In this document: positions 1 to 6,807 of the stretch, piece by piece
Numbering within the stretch: position 1 is the stretch's first letter
Layout: each line of letters begins with the position of its first letter
NCBI GenBank assembly: GCA_013813675.1
Contig: JACCRH010000408.1
Span: 1 to 6,807 of the forward strand
DNA from: Gemmatimonadales bacterium
Lineage (GTDB): Bacteria; Gemmatimonadota; Gemmatimonadetes; Gemmatimonadales; GWC2-71-9
Length of the DNA: 6,807 nt
Direction of reading: 5' to 3'
The notes under the pieces: generated by a model
Databases searched by the model: none
Told to the model about the DNA's origin: nothing
The model's input: only the letters and a program-made list of their open reading frames with translations
Made by a program: the position numbers and the translations under genes

Positions 1-574
1 GTCCTGCTGGACCGCGGCCTCGGCGCCGTAGTAGAGCCGATCGGGCCCGGCGACGGTGCGGGCGGCCTGGCAGGTCACCTTTGTCGTCTTCGACCACAAA
101 CAAGAGGTGGGCTGCAATCAGCGCCGCCATCGGCAGGGGCTGCTCGGCGGAGGCGATCCAGGCGCCGAGCCGGCGGATGCGGGGATCTCCCTTGAGATCG
201 TGGGGGGCGCCGATGCCGGTGAGCAGGACCATTGTAGGGGCCAGAGCGAGGGCTGAGGCAACGCGGTAGTCGCAGGTGAATAAGAGGAGCTCCCAGGCTT
301 CCTCGTCGGTGAGCGAGTGGCCTTCGGGTGCGAGGATGGACTGGAGGATGGATTCTACCCGGGAGGCGGGTTGGTGGGCGGAGTCGTGATTGGTGGTGGC
401 GAACGCGTCGAAGTCGTCATCTCGTGGAACGCGGGCGGCGACTATTCGAATAGTCGGGACTGCGAGGAGGGGGAGGAGCCAGGTCTCGCGGGTCTGGGTC
501 CGCATGAGGCGGGCGGCCAGGGCGAGGTCTTGCGGGGTCGGTGGACGTAGCTCAGGGAGGGGGGCGCCGGTCAT
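1..574 (-). CDS. Hypothetical protein, runs off left edge, apparent frameshift
   Basis: I do not recognise this protein. The frame opens after an in-frame TAA at 584-582 with ATG at 574, 18 bases after the helicase stop and in the same direction. It therefore reads as the fourth gene of the operon. Codons 1-165 look like genuine coding sequence, strongly C-ending, with features such as LTDEEAWELLLFTCDYR (88-104) and HLLFVVEDDK (156-165). From codon 166 (base 79) the same frame turns into an Arg-rich string (RPHRRRAR, LLRRRGRGP) typical of a wrong frame in GC-rich DNA. The next frame, read from 78 to 1, gives VTCQAARTVAGPDRLYYGAE, which looks like normal protein. One extra G at 78-79 would explain this. 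The frame has no stop before the edge, so its length is unknown. Hydrophobic stretches (around 32-40, 106-120 and 149-161) are short and I do not call them membrane segments. The ribosome binding site is poor (AAAGG only 3 bases from ATG), which suggests coupling to the helicase or a slightly different start. Function unknown. Confidence 0.62.
   Translation of the reverse strand, partial: MTGAPLPELRPPTPQDLALAARLMRTQTRETWLLPLLAVPTIRIVAARVPRDDDFDAFATTNHDSAHQPASRVESILQSILAPEGHSLTDEEAWELLLFTCDYRVASALALAPTMVLLTGIGAPHDLKGDPRIRRLGAWIASAEQPLPMAALIAAHLLFVVEDDKGDLPGRPHRRRARSALLRRRGRGPAG
332..352. repeat. Short tandem repeat, 9 of 12 bases repeated
   Basis: GAGGATGGA occurs at 332-340 and again at 344-352, a period of 12 bases. 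On the minus strand it encodes the repeated SIL in ESILQSIL of the fourth gene. It keeps the frame and is probably just a small internal duplication or helix periodicity. Confidence 0.5.
439..456. repeat. 18-bp perfect palindrome
   Basis: CGACTATTCGAATAGTCG is identical to its own reverse complement. It lies inside the fourth gene (codons for about PTIRIVA, residues 40-46) and has an AT-rich centre in otherwise very GC-rich sequence. It could be a binding site for a dimeric protein or a cruciform-forming site, or it may be chance; there is no second copy that I can see in the window. Confidence 0.6.
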
Positions 575-592
575 GAGCCTTTACGGGCGGCT

Positions 593-3500
593 TCAGGACA
601 CCGTTCCATACGCCACAGTGTTGTCGGCGGGCTTGGCATCCTTAGCCGGACTCAGGTCAATTCTCAGTTCGTTCGCCCACTTCTCCCTGTCTGCCTCGGG
701 GATCTTCGCGAGCAGGAACTCCATGAGGTCCTCCTGCCGCGGTTGACCAAATACGACACGATAGAGCGCCAGGGATTCGCGCAGGGCGGCGAAACGCGCC
801 ACGTCCCTGCTTAGCGCCAACAACGGAACATGGCGCTCAATCTTGGCACCCCCTTCAACCGCATACATCCAGTAAGGAACGAGGTCGCTCGCGGTCTGAT
901 CTCGTTGCGCACGCGCCTCTTCAAACATCGCCTCCCACAAATCATCCGCAGAGCGAAGCGCGGGGCTTGCTCCATGTCGCATCGCAACATTGTGCCGCAC
1001 CGCATGACCCTTGTAGCGGTGAACGCGCCCCTCTCGTTGCTCCAGATCAATCGGATTCGACGGGAGGTTCCAGTGAGCTACTGCATGACAGTACAAGTGG
1101 AAGTCGAGGCCCTCCTGGCCGACCGAAGTGGTCGCCAGGACGAAGGGCCAGAACGGCGAGTTGAACGCCTTCCTGATGCGATCGATGCGCTCCTGGCGCT
1201 TGCCTTCCTCCGAGTCATCCTCTCCGAGGCGCACCGCAAATCTCGCCCTCATTCCGCGAGCAATGAGCGTGATGTCCCTCCGTTCCCGGTCCACCCTGAC
1301 GTCATCGACTCGAAGCGTGGCGGTTCTCAAACCCAGCGCCTCGGTCATGGTCTTGGCAAGGTCCGAGGGAATGCCAGGCTGAGAGAGATCAACAAACCCT
1401 CGCCATTCCCGGAGTACATGCGCGTACTCTTGCAGCACGGCATCAAGAGAGCCGTCCAGACAGTAATCGAGGACCCTCCGCCAGTAGGGATCCTGGGATC
1501 TTTCTCGAATGAGGGCGGACACTTCCATAACATTGAAAAGGTTACGGAAGCCCCACCCGATTTGGGCGCCCGCATCGCGCATCTCCAGGCTTCGCAGCAG
1601 CTCCCGGGTTCCCATCAGCCGGGCCATCGCGCGCAGCGCTGCAGTCGCCGGCGCGGCGAGGGCCATTTTGGCCAGCACTGTGGCGAGATCTGCGGGAGGC
1701 TGCCCAAGCTTGGGAGGCCGTCCTTGCGCGATCTCCCGGAGTCTTGGAATGTGGACCCGATCCAACGCACTGGATCCACCGGCTACATCTCCTGTCTCAT
1801 CGGCTTCGCCGCCCGACCACTTCGCAGCGAGCTGCGGAGAGGACAGCCATTGATAGGCGGCAACGGGCTCTATTGCGCGATCGAGCAGGACCGGGGCAAC
1901 CCAATACCACTGCTCATCTTCGCCGCTCTGGGTCGCATACTGCGCAACCAGCTGATCGAGTGGGACCTTCAGCAGGGCCGCGATCGCGGCGACGGTCGTC
2001 TCCGGCGGGCGCTCTCCGCCCGTGTCGGGACCCTCTTGGAGCACGGACTCTGCAGCTTCAGCTAGCGCGAAGCTCGGATATACAATGGTGAACGCGGTAC
2101 CGCCGGCGTCGGCGACGAACCGCAGCAGCGGACTCTTCTTCTCGCGAGCTTCCGCCGTGTTCCGGGGTTCATCCTCGTGTTCTCTCATGATCCGGCGCTC
2201 AGCCTCATAGCTGACCAGAGCCGCAATGGCCTTGGGAACCACCTGCCAGGAGGAGAACACCAGCATCTTGGTGAAACGCCGCACTCCTGGCTCGGCAAAG
2301 GCCCCTCGAAGTGCGACGGTGGGCCGAGCAGGGGGCACCCAGAGGAGGCGCCAGGCGCCGCTCTCGATCATCCGATGCACCAACCAGCGCATGCGGGCGT
2401 TCGCCGGATCCACCTGAGCGTACGCTTCGACGTCATCCCACTCGAGCAGGAGGCCTTTTCCTGCATGCAATGAGTCGCAGATCTCGCCCCGGCCCTCCGC
2501 CTCCTCTGCGTGACGCTCCAACTTCCGCCGGAGCTCGTAGTGCTCCATGAAGTTGACGAGATAGGGCGCCGACTTCCAATACTCGATGGTCTCCCCGTGA
2601 TCAATCACGTCAGCCAGTCGAGCCGTGCCGACATAGGCGCGTAGGTCCGCCGAGGCGAGACGGGTGGCGGGAGTAGGGACACCACTCAACATCCCGTCCC
2701 GGTCGGCAGTCACGGCTAGTCTCTCCGTCCGCACCATCACCCTGCGAAGCTCGGTCTCTAGCGCTTCCTTAAGCCGCTTGATCTCGGCAGTCTGGGTGGT
2801 ACCCTCGAGCGTCAGGAGCGCGGCCCGATAGTTTCTCAGGATCTGCTTGCAAACAGCGGTCCGATCAGCGTCGCCCTGCAGGAAGCGCAGAGTGGCCAGA
2901 AAGTCTTGGTAGTGGTCGTCCGGGCCGGCCTCGCCATCAACCGTATACATCTTGTATGGCGTCGCTGAGAGCAGAAGCACGCGGGCCGTCGTTTGCTCGT
3001 CCGAGTAGTCGAACAGCGCTCTGGAGAGCTCGCTGCTTTCATCCTCGTCATCCAGCAGGTGCTTGAATCGCTGGAACTCGTCAAGAATGATCAGGTCCGG
3101 CTGTAGCGCTTGTAAGCAGGTACGGGCGAGTAGTGCCCTTAGACTGCCCACAAACTGTCTCCGGTCTTCCCAATCCTCATCGGACACGATTGCGTTGGCG
3201 CGACTGAAGGCTCGGCAGAGTCGCTCGAACACCTCGCGATGCGTCTCAATTCCCGCCTCCCGCTGTGCGCTTATCTGAGCCTCGAGACTCTGCACGAAAC
3301 TCGCTGCAATGGCGGGCTCGATCTGTTTCGAGTCGAGATATGATTCCACCTTCTCGCGGAAGCGTGCAGCGCGAACTGATCCCTGCATGACATTCTGCGG
3401 GGCCAGGCCGCGGATGTCCCATGCCTGCCGAAGCAGATGAAGCAGGAGGACTCGCTCTTCCGAGGTGCCGAGGTTTGAGCGGAGGTCGAAAGACGTGCCA

Positions 3501-3886
3501 GGCGTGAAGGAGATGAAGTTCAGCTTGCGAGCCGTGAGCTGGTGCAACTCAGTCGGAAGCAGCGTGATTCTTGAGGCGAGAGCAAAATCCTGCTGACCGG
3601 TCACATTCAGGCGCGTGATGTTCTGTCGCGCGATCGCGCTGTTTGAGCAGATGTAGACGATGTCGATACGGCCGGTGTCTTTCCACAGGTGATCAATCGC
3701 CCTTGCGACCAACCCTCTCGCGATCAGTGTCTTGCCCAAACCGACCTCATCGGCCACAAGAAAGCGCCGACTGTAGCCGTTGGACCGATACATCAGGTCG
3801 AAGGCATGATCTACGGTGCGTCGCTGGAAATCTTTGAGGGAGCTTAGGATACGGCCCACGTCGGGTCGCTCGATCGGAACGCTCAT
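593..3886 (-). CDS. SNF2/SF2 helicase-like ATPase with a large insertion
   Basis: This is a 1097-residue superfamily-2 DNA-dependent ATPase. Counting from the ATG at 3886: Q-like motif around FQRRT (20-24), Walker A DEVGLGKT (46-53), motif Ia IVYICSNS (76-83), Walker B LDEFQRF (268-274), motif III LLLSATPYKMY (304-314), an MVRTER block (384-389), motif IV MLVFSSWQ (541-548), motif V TTSVGQEGLDFH (919-930) and motif VI QREGRVHRYKGH (950-961). The arginine finger and all core motifs are present, so ATP hydrolysis is expected. The Walker B box is DEFQ rather than DEAH or DEAD. About 360 residues separate motifs IV and V, far more than in a plain SNF2 core, so an extra domain sits in the second RecA lobe. 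After motif VI, a tail of about 135 residues has no recognised domain. The ATG at 3886 forms ATGA with the PLD stop and has a good ribosome binding site; the GTG at 3925 would add 13 residues and looks less likely. Its likely job is translocating on or remodelling DNA for the PLD partner (inference). Confidence 0.95.
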   Translation of the reverse strand: MSVPIERPDVGRILSSLKDFQRRTVDHAFDLMYRSNGYSRRFLVADEVGLGKTLIARGLVARAIDHLWKDTGRIDIVYICSNSAIARQNITRLNVTGQQDFALASRITLLPTELHQLTARKLNFISFTPGTSFDLRSNLGTSEERVLLLHLLRQAWDIRGLAPQNVMQGSVRAARFREKVESYLDSKQIEPAIAASFVQSLEAQISAQREAGIETHREVFERLCRAFSRANAIVSDEDWEDRRQFVGSLRALLARTCLQALQPDLIILDEFQRFKHLLDDEDESSELSRALFDYSDEQTTARVLLLSATPYKMYTVDGEAGPDDHYQDFLATLRFLQGDADRTAVCKQILRNYRAALLTLEGTTQTAEIKRLKEALETELRRVMVRTERLAVTADRDGMLSGVPTPATRLASADLRAYVGTARLADVIDHGETIEYWKSAPYLVNFMEHYELRRKLERHAEEAEGRGEICDSLHAGKGLLLEWDDVEAYAQVDPANARMRWLVHRMIESGAWRLLWVPPARPTVALRGAFAEPGVRRFTKMLVFSSWQVVPKAIAALVSYEAERRIMREHEDEPRNTAEAREKKSPLLRFVADAGGTAFTIVYPSFALAEAAESVLQEGPDTGGERPPETTVAAIAALLKVPLDQLVAQYATQSGEDEQWYWVAPVLLDRAIEPVAAYQWLSSPQLAAKWSGGEADETGDVAGGSSALDRVHIPRLREIAQGRPPKLGQPPADLATVLAKMALAAPATAALRAMARLMGTRELLRSLEMRDAGAQIGWGFRNLFNVMEVSALIRERSQDPYWRRVLDYCLDGSLDAVLQEYAHVLREWRGFVDLSQPGIPSDLAKTMTEALGLRTATLRVDDVRVDRERRDITLIARGMRARFAVRLGEDDSEEGKRQERIDRIRKAFNSPFWPFVLATTSVGQEGLDFHLYCHAVAHWNLPSNPIDLEQREGRVHRYKGHAVRHNVAMRHGASPALRSADDLWEAMFEEARAQRDQTASDLVPYWMYAVEGGAKIERHVPLLALSRDVARFAALRESLALYRVVFGQPRQEDLMEFLLAKIPEADREKWANELRIDLSPAKDAKPADNTVAYGTVS
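3883..3886 (-). other. ATGA stop-start overlap of PLD and helicase genes
   Basis: The helicase ATG (3886-3884) and the PLD TGA (3885-3883) share two bases in the minus-strand string ATGA. This arrangement usually means translational coupling and a fixed ratio of two partner proteins, which supports the two acting in one complex or pathway. Confidence 0.85.
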
Positions 3887-5715
3887 GGCAAGCTCTCCCG
3901 CCGTACGCTCCAGATCGCTTCCCACACGGACTCGAACTCCTCCGGCAACAAATCGCCGTCCTCACTGCCTGCCAACTCCTCGATGACTTTGGCGATCTGG
4001 TCGAGACGGCTCGGATCACGATGCAGAGCACGAACGAGGGGCTCCAACAATGCTACCGTGGAGCCACCATGGCGACCGCTATCGTACCCATCCGCCTCCC
4101 CAGGAAGCACGACGTCTCCGGCCAGGACCGCGTCCATGTCACCTAGCAGCAACAACAGGAAGCGCAGCACCTTGGCCCGGTCACGCAGGACGGTTCGAAG
4201 TATCCGCTCCCGGCGGTCGGGGGGGCCGCCCTCAAGCGGCAAGTTGAGGACGAATCGCTTGGTATGGGTATATGTGCCGCTGATGCCCGTGGCACTCACG
4301 GCAAGAAATGTTGTCAGGGCCTCAGCGGACGCGCTCGGAATCACCGCCAACACCTGCTCGAAGGGCTGCAGAGGGACCGCATAGCCGTCCGTCTGAGTTA
4401 TGAGCCAGCAGGTCAGTTCGAGATCAGGGTCAAGGTCGAGTGCCGGTTCTTCAACATGGCGCACTTCTATCCTGTAGGTACCATCACCGTGAAGCTGAGC
4501 AGACAACACCAGCTTCAACTTCGCAACCGCCCGGGCACATGCATCGACCCGCTCCTCCAACTGCCGCTGAACCTCGTCACTGACAGATTCATCCGACCGA
4601 CTATACGGCTGCAACAAGGCTCCGAGCGAGTTCCGGCCTTTCTCCGCCGCGAGAATGGCCTGGACTCCACAGACGCTTCGCTTTCCTATCAGCTCGACGA
4701 GGAACTCGACGTTGGACCCGTATGCGGCATTGGTGGCATTTGCCGAGCCGGTAAGGACGGATGCCTGCCAACCGTGATCGATCACGTACAGTTTCGCATG
4801 TAGTCCCGACAGAGTCCCCGTTGTGTCGGCAACAACCTCTTCCGCTCGCTCGGTTTCGACCGCGTCGGCCAGGCAACTGACGGCGGACATCCCGTCCAGT
4901 AGCTCATTCTCGATCTGATCCAAAGACTCGAGTCGCGACACGAGCTGGACATCCTTACAGGTGTCAGTCAACCGCTTGAGGCAGCCGGCACTCAGGAACG
5001 GGGACACCACCAGCATTCGATCGGCTCGGCCCTTGAAGGGCCACATCTCTTTCTGGGCATGGCCGATGGGCCAGAATATGAGGTCGTCGAATCCCTCGGG
5101 CAGCTCAAACTTCACCCGCCGAAGCTCGTCAGCCATCTTGGTAGCCCGTGCACCGGCAGGCTCTGGAAGATTACGAATGGCCATGGTAGGCAGTGACGCG
5201 AAGAACTCGCCCAGCGGCTTATTCCCGCTGTATCCGACCTTCCGCTCCTGCAGCGACCCTTCCAGGACTACCGCGGTATCCCATGACCGGTCGCCCGTCA
5301 CGTTTCGGCTGAAGCAGGCGACGCGGTACAGTACCGGCTGGGCCGGCGCTAGGTACCGCAGGGCCCAGACCTTGGGGTGGAAGACGCCGTTCTTGCGAGG
5401 GCTGGACACTTCCACAATGGATGACTCGAGATACCCAAAGAGCTGCTGCTGTCGGGCAGGGACTGCGATCTCGCCCGCCTGACAATACACCGACATGGCA
5501 CCGGCATAGCGCCGCAGTGCCTGGAGCAGCGCCAAAGGATCGCTCAAGGTCGTGCCATCTTCTCCCTCTACCTCAAACAGGGTGAAATACAGCGGCACTG
5601 TAAGGAGGGACAGCAGGTCGAGGGAGTAGGTGGTGATGATCGCCGAATCGAGCTCATAGCCTTCAGGGGGCCGCAGCGCTTCCCGAAGGAGGACCCGATC
5701 GTCAGACTGCAGCAT
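3883..5715 (-). CDS. Phospholipase D-superfamily (HKD) protein, probable nuclease
   Basis: This is a 610-residue protein with two PLD-type half-domains. The second half is complete: VVSPFLSAG (236-244), HAKLYVID at 306-313 (HxKx4D), GSANAT starting at 323, and a Glu in NVEF (E337). The first half, after TTYSLDLL (28-35), has HPKVWALR at 113-120, SRNVT at 136-140 and Glu at 152, but Arg120 replaces the Asp of the HKD motif. PLD enzymes act through a covalent phospho-histidine; members of this type in bacterial operons with helicases are usually taken to be DNA nucleases, so lipid hydrolysis is unlikely (there is no signal peptide or membrane anchor). The remaining C-terminal ~260 residues are unassigned. 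I prefer the ATG at 5715 over the GTG at 5763, because MLQSDDRVLLREALRPP resembles the family N-terminus and the 16 extra residues do not. The start overlaps the DUF6361 stop by 14 bases, and the stop overlaps the helicase start by 4. The superfamily is certain; nuclease activity is inferred. Confidence 0.92.
   Translation of the reverse strand: MLQSDDRVLLREALRPPEGYELDSAIITTYSLDLLSLLTVPLYFTLFEVEGEDGTTLSDPLALLQALRRYAGAMSVYCQAGEIAVPARQQQLFGYLESSIVEVSSPRKNGVFHPKVWALRYLAPAQPVLYRVACFSRNVTGDRSWDTAVVLEGSLQERKVGYSGNKPLGEFFASLPTMAIRNLPEPAGARATKMADELRRVKFELPEGFDDLIFWPIGHAQKEMWPFKGRADRMLVVSPFLSAGCLKRLTDTCKDVQLVSRLESLDQIENELLDGMSAVSCLADAVETERAEEVVADTTGTLSGLHAKLYVIDHGWQASVLTGSANATNAAYGSNVEFLVELIGKRSVCGVQAILAAEKGRNSLGALLQPYSRSDESVSDEVQRQLEERVDACARAVAKLKLVLSAQLHGDGTYRIEVRHVEEPALDLDPDLELTCWLITQTDGYAVPLQPFEQVLAVIPSASAEALTTFLAVSATGISGTYTHTKRFVLNLPLEGGPPDRRERILRTVLRDRAKVLRFLLLLLGDMDAVLAGDVVLPGEADGYDSGRHGGSTVALLEPLVRALHRDPSRLDQIAKVIEELAGSEDGDLLPEEFESVWEAIWSVRRESLP
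3894..3899 (-). promoter_or_regulatory. Ribosome binding site of the helicase gene
   Basis: On the minus strand GGGAGA lies 7 bases before the ATG at 3886, inside the last codons of the PLD gene. Together with the ATGA overlap it fixes the helicase start at 3886 rather than at the GTG at 3925. Confidence 0.75.
5702..5715 (-). other. 14-base overlap of DUF6361 and PLD genes
   Basis: The PLD ATG (5715-5713) lies upstream of the DUF6361 TGA (5704-5702) in a different frame. Only a weak GGGGCAG (5728-5722) precedes the ATG by 6 bases, so the PLD gene probably depends on ribosomes finishing the DUF6361 gene. Confidence 0.7.
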
Positions 5716-6807
5716 CGTGTTCTGCCCCGCGCACGGCGACCTGGATGTCGTACACCGTGTCACGCACCACTGGACTCCAGCGATAGTCCTGGCGTCCTGC
5801 CCCGGATGCTTCTCCCCACTTCTCCAGTGCGCGCTGGTTGTCCAACCGGGCCAGCCCGCGCTTGAGCAGGCGCTCTCTAGCGTGTACCAGCTGACGCGCC
5901 GTGCGGTCCTCGGGAATGGAGGCCGCCTTGCCTTCCAAGGCGAGGTTGAGCCAAGCGTCTACGAAGCTCCGGGTCGGCAATGAGATTTCCGCACCTGCCG
6001 AGGCCAGCAGGCTCCAGAACTCGGGCCGCTTCCAGGCCATTAGCTGCGGGCCCCGGACCTGCAGCATGTTGGCCCAGTCAGCGAGACTTTGGCGGTACCT
6101 CTCGATCACACCCTCAATGCCTCGCCGTTCGGCGAGCATCAGGTTGTACAGCAGAGCCGATCCGTGAATTGCCTCGGAGAAGCACCGCGCGTGATAGAGC
6201 TCCAGCCGATTCTTGGGGGGAAAGGAGGGGTGGCCCGGGTGTTGCCATGGGAACGGCACGTCTTCCGCAGGTTCCACCTCCGACACCAGAAAGGCGAGCA
6301 GCGATCCAGGCAATCGGTTCAGTATTCTGTCCCGCAGGTACTCCCCTTCGGCCATGGTCAGGCGAAGAGTGGCATGCCGTGAGAAGTCGGCAGGGGGTTC
6401 CGGCAACCCGGAATGCCAGTTGCGAGCGGAGCGGCCCAGGGCTGGCTCGCCGTCGTCGTTCAGGACCTCTCTAGCTGGATTGGAATAGAACGCGTCAAGT
6501 GAACGATGGTACTGGTCCTGAGAGCCTGGAAATTGACGAATACCCCACTTGTGGAGGCCCTGCCAGTAAATTCGGCTCGGCAAGTTCTTCAGCGTCTTGC
6601 GAGCGACGATGCCGATCACGCCATAGGCATCGTCGGACTCGGCCAGAGCATCGATGAGGCCCACTTCGAGGTGGCGGTCCCGTGCGGCGATCTCTCGCGA
6701 TGGGACTCGCTTGCGCTCAAGTAGCTGGTAGCCCCAGGGGATCAACAGGAAGTACTTGGCCCGGCTTTGAATGGTGCTGAGGCCGGGGAAGAGGATGTCG
6801 GCGAAGG
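5702..6807 (-). CDS. DUF6361 family protein, N-terminus beyond the window edge
   Basis: The frame is open to the right edge. The first codons inside the window give FADILFPGLSTIQSRAKYF followed by LLIPWGYQLLE, which I recognise as the conserved N-terminal block of the DUF6361 family. The TTG at 6745 is therefore an internal leucine, not the start. In members I recall, a few dozen residues precede this block, so the true start is probably about 100-150 bases off-window. The visible part is 367 residues, soluble-looking, with no membrane segment. Family-like blocks, counted from the edge, include YWQGLHKWGIR (about 80-90), NWHSGLPEPP (129-138) and HARCFSEAIHGSALLYN (205-221). No catalytic motif is recognisable, and the biochemical function of the family is unknown to me. 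Its stop overlaps the start of the PLD gene by 14 bases, which suggests coupled translation. The family name is recalled from memory, so it is fairly but not absolutely sure; any role in defence is inferred from the neighbours. Confidence 0.82.
   Translation of the reverse strand, partial: FADILFPGLSTIQSRAKYFLLIPWGYQLLERKRVPSREIAARDRHLEVGLIDALAESDDAYGVIGIVARKTLKNLPSRIYWQGLHKWGIRQFPGSQDQYHRSLDAFYSNPAREVLNDDGEPALGRSARNWHSGLPEPPADFSRHATLRLTMAEGEYLRDRILNRLPGSLLAFLVSEVEPAEDVPFPWQHPGHPSFPPKNRLELYHARCFSEAIHGSALLYNLMLAERRGIEGVIERYRQSLADWANMLQVRGPQLMAWKRPEFWSLLASAGAEISLPTRSFVDAWLNLALEGKAASIPEDRTARQLVHARERLLKRGLARLDNQRALEKWGEASGAGRQDYRWSPVVRDTVYDIQVAVRGAEHDAAV

Noticed and set aside
56..746. Plus-strand open frames between 56 and 746
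   Set aside because: They mirror the fourth gene and the helicase 3' end. The minus-strand frame has a better amino-acid composition and fits the operon direction.
830..2065. Open frame of 411 codons on the plus strand
   Set aside because: It lies entirely antisense to the helicase, which has unambiguous motifs. Its product is rich in Arg, Pro and His with no recognisable domain, as expected for the mirror of a GC-rich gene.
593..3886. Assignment of the operon to DISARM
   Set aside because: A helicase and a PLD protein are shared with DISARM, but there is no DUF1998 protein or methyltransferase in the window and the helicase motif layout is SNF2-like; I leave the system unnamed.
4264..5482. 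Plus-strand open frames of 179 and 173 codons (4264-4803 and 4961-5482)
   Set aside because: Both are antisense to the PLD gene, have low-complexity Arg/Ser/Pro-rich products and no ribosome binding site; they are shadows.
5761..5763. GTG at 5763 as the PLD start
   Set aside because: It would add 16 residues (rich in Thr, Cys and Arg) that do not resemble the family and enlarge the overlap to 62 bases; the ATG at 5715 gives the expected N-terminus.
6743..6745. TTG at 6745 as the start of the DUF6361 gene
   Set aside because: The frame continues open to the edge and the upstream codons encode a family-conserved block, so the gene begins outside the window.

Overview
The window comes from a GC-rich bacterial chromosome (roughly 60 % G+C by eye). 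All four genes lie on the minus strand, so the operon reads from the right edge toward the left edge. The codons mostly end in G or C. That would fit an actinobacterium, a proteobacterium or another high-GC bacterium; the sequence alone does not decide which. No tRNA, rRNA, transposase, integrase or CRISPR array is visible, and the sequence is almost completely coding.

Layout in transcription order. (1) 6807-5702: a DUF6361-family protein whose N-terminus lies beyond the right edge. (2) 5715-3883: a phospholipase D-superfamily protein of 610 residues with two HKD-like half-sites, the second complete and the first degenerate. (3) 3886-593: a 1097-residue SNF2/superfamily-2 helicase-like ATPase with a large domain inserted in its second RecA lobe. 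(4) 574-1: an unrecognised protein that runs off the left edge and carries an apparent one-base frame disruption near position 78. Genes 1/2 overlap by 14 bases, genes 2/3 overlap by 4 bases (ATGA), and genes 3/4 are 18 bases apart. The first three are therefore almost certainly translated from one message, and the fourth probably belongs to it too. The operon promoter must lie beyond the right edge; no promoter or terminator is visible.

How they may work together: a SNF2-type ATPase translationally coupled to a PLD-family nuclease and an accessory protein is the usual shape of a multi-gene DNA-targeting defence system. DISARM also pairs a helicase with a PLD protein (DrmC). However, the DUF1998 protein (DrmB) and methyltransferase of DISARM are not seen here, and I do not recognise this exact trio as a named, characterised system. 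A working inference is that the ATPase translocates on or remodels invading DNA and the PLD protein cuts it, with the DUF6361 protein in sensing or assembly. Only the domain assignments are supported directly; the defence role is inferred from architecture.
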